From assembly GCA_947172415.1 (NCBI GenBank), contig OX359197.1, positions 6,077,673-6,141,672 of the forward strand: a DNA stretch of 64,000 nt. Direction: 5' to 3'. Each line of letters begins with the position of its first letter. The stretch's first letter is position 1. The stretch is from Chondrosia reniformis (taxonomy: Eukaryota > Porifera > Demospongiae > Chondrillida > Chondrillidae). Shown here piece after piece: positions 61,816-64,000 of this stretch. Made by a program: the position numbers and the translations under genes. The notes beneath the pieces were generated by a model that was not told the origin of the DNA, did not search any database, and worked only from the letters and a program-made list of their open reading frames with translations.

Positions 61816-62529
61816 TGGCTGTATGCACATATAGCTATACAGTATATCTTGCTAGTTTTGTAAAATTTCAAAAAAGGATACGCGAGTTACTGCAGATCCA
61901 AAAATACCCTATTCTAAAGTATTGAATATTCGCCAACCACAAGCGTTTTCATAGGCAATTACTTTATTTAAATAGAAGATAAAACCTTATAATAGTAGGC
62001 CTACCTGGACACATCTCTATGGTGGTTGCGGTTCCCATAGAGGTTGGTAGCGCTTAGACTCTGAAGCTGTCTCCTAATCGGTTGGTGCCATAGAGACGTG
62101 CTCACCAATAATCCGGATTTCGGGGGGGTTCCACGTAATGTGGGATTGGCATCTGATATCTTAGGATTCATATGAGTCGGCCATATCGAGAAGAACTGGT
62201 TCTTCTCACGCAAGTGACACCCAAAGCTCAACTCGGCAGAGCGTTACCACCGATCCCGGCCTCTGAGCGTCGTGGATGGTAGCGTTCGGTATGGTCCAAT
62301 TTTTTTCCTTTGGAGTTTCTTTAGCAATCGATTGGCGATTTTTCACTTTAGCGACATCCATATATTATAATATGGACAGATACTACTTCAAAACAATCAA
62401 GTATTACAGAGTGAATATCCACGTGCATTAAAATCTTTAAAAGCGTTCTCGTCATTCAAATATACATATAACAGTAACGTATTTTCAATATTCCCTTCTC
62501 TAGGTCGGCCATTTATATTATTACGAAAC
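61816..62529. other. Non-repetitive structured island inside the satellite
   Basis: About 700 bp unlike the satellite interrupt it. The central part (62000-62300) is GC-richer and contains hairpins: CTCTATGG/CCATAGAG at 62015-62042 and GAGAAGAACTGGTTCTTCTC at 62188-62207. No protein similarity was recognised, and it does not match U1-U6, 5S, 7SL, RNase P or U3 as I know them. It may be an inserted element or a structured RNA gene. Confidence 0.5.
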
Positions 62530-64000
62530 TCCCGTACATTAAATTTCTATACAAGAATCTAATGTACATTTAGTGCTGTAACTCTGTCAATTGGAAAGAT
62601 GTGAAGCTGAAACTTGGTGTTAGCATTCACAGACATCCTTAAAGCATATCCAAAGAGTTTTACAAATTTTGATGTGCACTCATATTTGTCCTATCTCTCA
62701 CCATACATTAAATTTGTATAGCAGAATCTAATGTACATTTAGTGCTGTAACTCTGTCAATTGGAGAGATGTGAAGCTGAACCTTGCTGTCAGCATTCACA
62801 GACATACATAAAGCATATCCAAAGAGTTTTACAAATTTTGATGTTCACTCATATTTGCCCTATCTCTCACCATACGTATATTAAATTTGTATAGCAGAAT
62901 CTAATGTACATTTATTGCTGTAACTCTGTCAATTGGAAAGATGTGGAGCTGAAACTTGTTGTCAGCATTCACAGCTATCCTTAAAGCATATCCAAAGAGT
63001 TTTACAAATTTTGATGTTCACTCATATTTGCCCTATCTCTCACCATACATTAAATTTGTATAGCAGAATCTAATGTACATTTAGTGCTGTAACTCTGTCA
63101 ATTAGAAAGATGTGAAGCTGAAACTTGGTGTTAGCATTCACAGACGTACATAAAGCATATCCAAAGAGTTTTACAAATTTTGATGTTCACTCATATTTGC
63201 CCTATCTCTCACCATACATTAAATTTTATGCAAGAATCTAATGTACATTTAGTGCAATAACTCTATCAATTGGAAAGATGTGAAGCTGAAACTTGGTGTC
63301 AGCATTCACAGACGTACATAAAGCATATCCAAAGAGTTTTACAAATTTTGATGTTCACTCATATTTGCCTTATCTCTCACCATACATTAAATTTGTATAG
63401 CAGAATCTAATGTACATTTAGTGCTGTAACTCTGTCAATTGGAGAGATGTGAAGCTGAAACTTGCTGTCAGCATTCACAGACATCCATAAAACATATCCA
63501 AAGAGTTTTACAAATTTTGATGTTCACTCATATTTGCCTTATCTCTCACCATACATTAAATTTGTATAGCAGAATCTAATGTACATTTAGTGCTGTAACT
63601 CTGTCAATTGGAAAGATGTGAAGCTGAAACTTGCTGTCAGCATTCACAGACATCCTTAAAGCATATCCAAAGAGTTTTACAAATTTTGATGTTCACTCAT
63701 ATTTGCCTTATCTCTCACCATACATTAAATTTGTATAGCAGAATCTAATGTACATTTAGTGCTGTAACTCTGTCAATTGGAGAGATGTGAAGCTGAAACT
63801 TGCTGTCAGCATTCACAGACATCCATAAAACATATCCAAAGAGTTTTACAAATTTTGATGTTCACTCATATTTGCCTTATCTCTCACCATACATTAAATT
63901 TGTATAGCAGAATCTAATGTACATTTAGTGCTGTAACTCTGTCAATTGGAAAGATGTGAAGCTGAAACTTGCTGTCAGCATTCACAGACATCCTTAAAGC
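62530..64000 (+). repeat. 169-bp satellite block continuing past the right edge
   Basis: Same orientation as the 60.7-61.8 kb block. From 63381 two unit types (GGAGAGATG with CCATAAAACAT, and GGAAAGATG with CCTTAAAGCAT) alternate, giving a 338-bp dimer repeat. The array is cut by the window end. Confidence 0.93.

Noticed and set aside
62001..62231. 76-codon minus-strand frame in the satellite island
   Set aside because: No recognisable domain; the stretch is better described by its hairpins than by coding.

Overview
This is animal nuclear DNA: AT-rich, with densely packed multi-exon genes, short GT-AG introns (mostly 50-400 bp), AATAAA signals and intronic minisatellites. The gene set includes a focal adhesion kinase with an FAT domain, STIL with a STAN motif, IFT52, RAB23, FAM91A1 and ATAD2. 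The compact architecture and protein divergence suggest a non-bilaterian animal, most likely a demosponge such as Amphimedon. That taxon is inferred from gene style only.

Fifteen protein genes were read exon by exon, with reading frames consistent across every splice junction. In order they are STIL (-), BZW/5MP (+), UBE2W (-), FKBP1/FKBP12 (+), FAK/PTK2 (-), Elongin C (+), BPNT2/gPAPP (+), TMEM65 (-), ornithine decarboxylase (-), eIF3i (+), IFT52 (-), RAB23 (+), an intronless calmodulin-like gene (-), FAM91A1 (-) and ATAD2 (+). A tRNA-Lys(CTT) gene sits inside a 155-bp intron of FAM91A1. From about 59.97 kb to the right edge the window is a roughly 170-bp satellite, with one inversion and a two-unit higher-order repeat, broken by a non-repetitive, structured island near 61.9-62.5 kb.

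Genes are mostly arranged as divergent pairs sharing short promoters: STIL/BZW, UBE2W/FKBP1 (93 bp between ATGs), FAK/ELOC, ODC/eIF3i, IFT52/RAB23 (151 bp) and FAM91A1/ATAD2 (131 bp). IFT52 with RAB23 is notable because both act in cilia and STIL acts in centriole assembly. Seven of the fifteen genes (UBE2W, ELOC, BPNT2, PTK2, TMEM65, FAM91A1, ATAD2) have human orthologues on chromosome 8q as I recall, which suggests a retained ancestral animal linkage group.

The non-coding part is rich in tandem repeats, several of which contain or abut splice sites (STIL intron 5, RAB23 intron 5, FAK intron 3, BZW intron 4, ATAD2 intron 9). It also holds short TA-flanked inverted-repeat elements of MITE type and a dispersed SINE-like family with about ten copies. 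I found no CRISPR array, operon or other prokaryotic system. The most unusual signals are the splice-site minisatellites, the nested tRNA and the inverted higher-order satellite.
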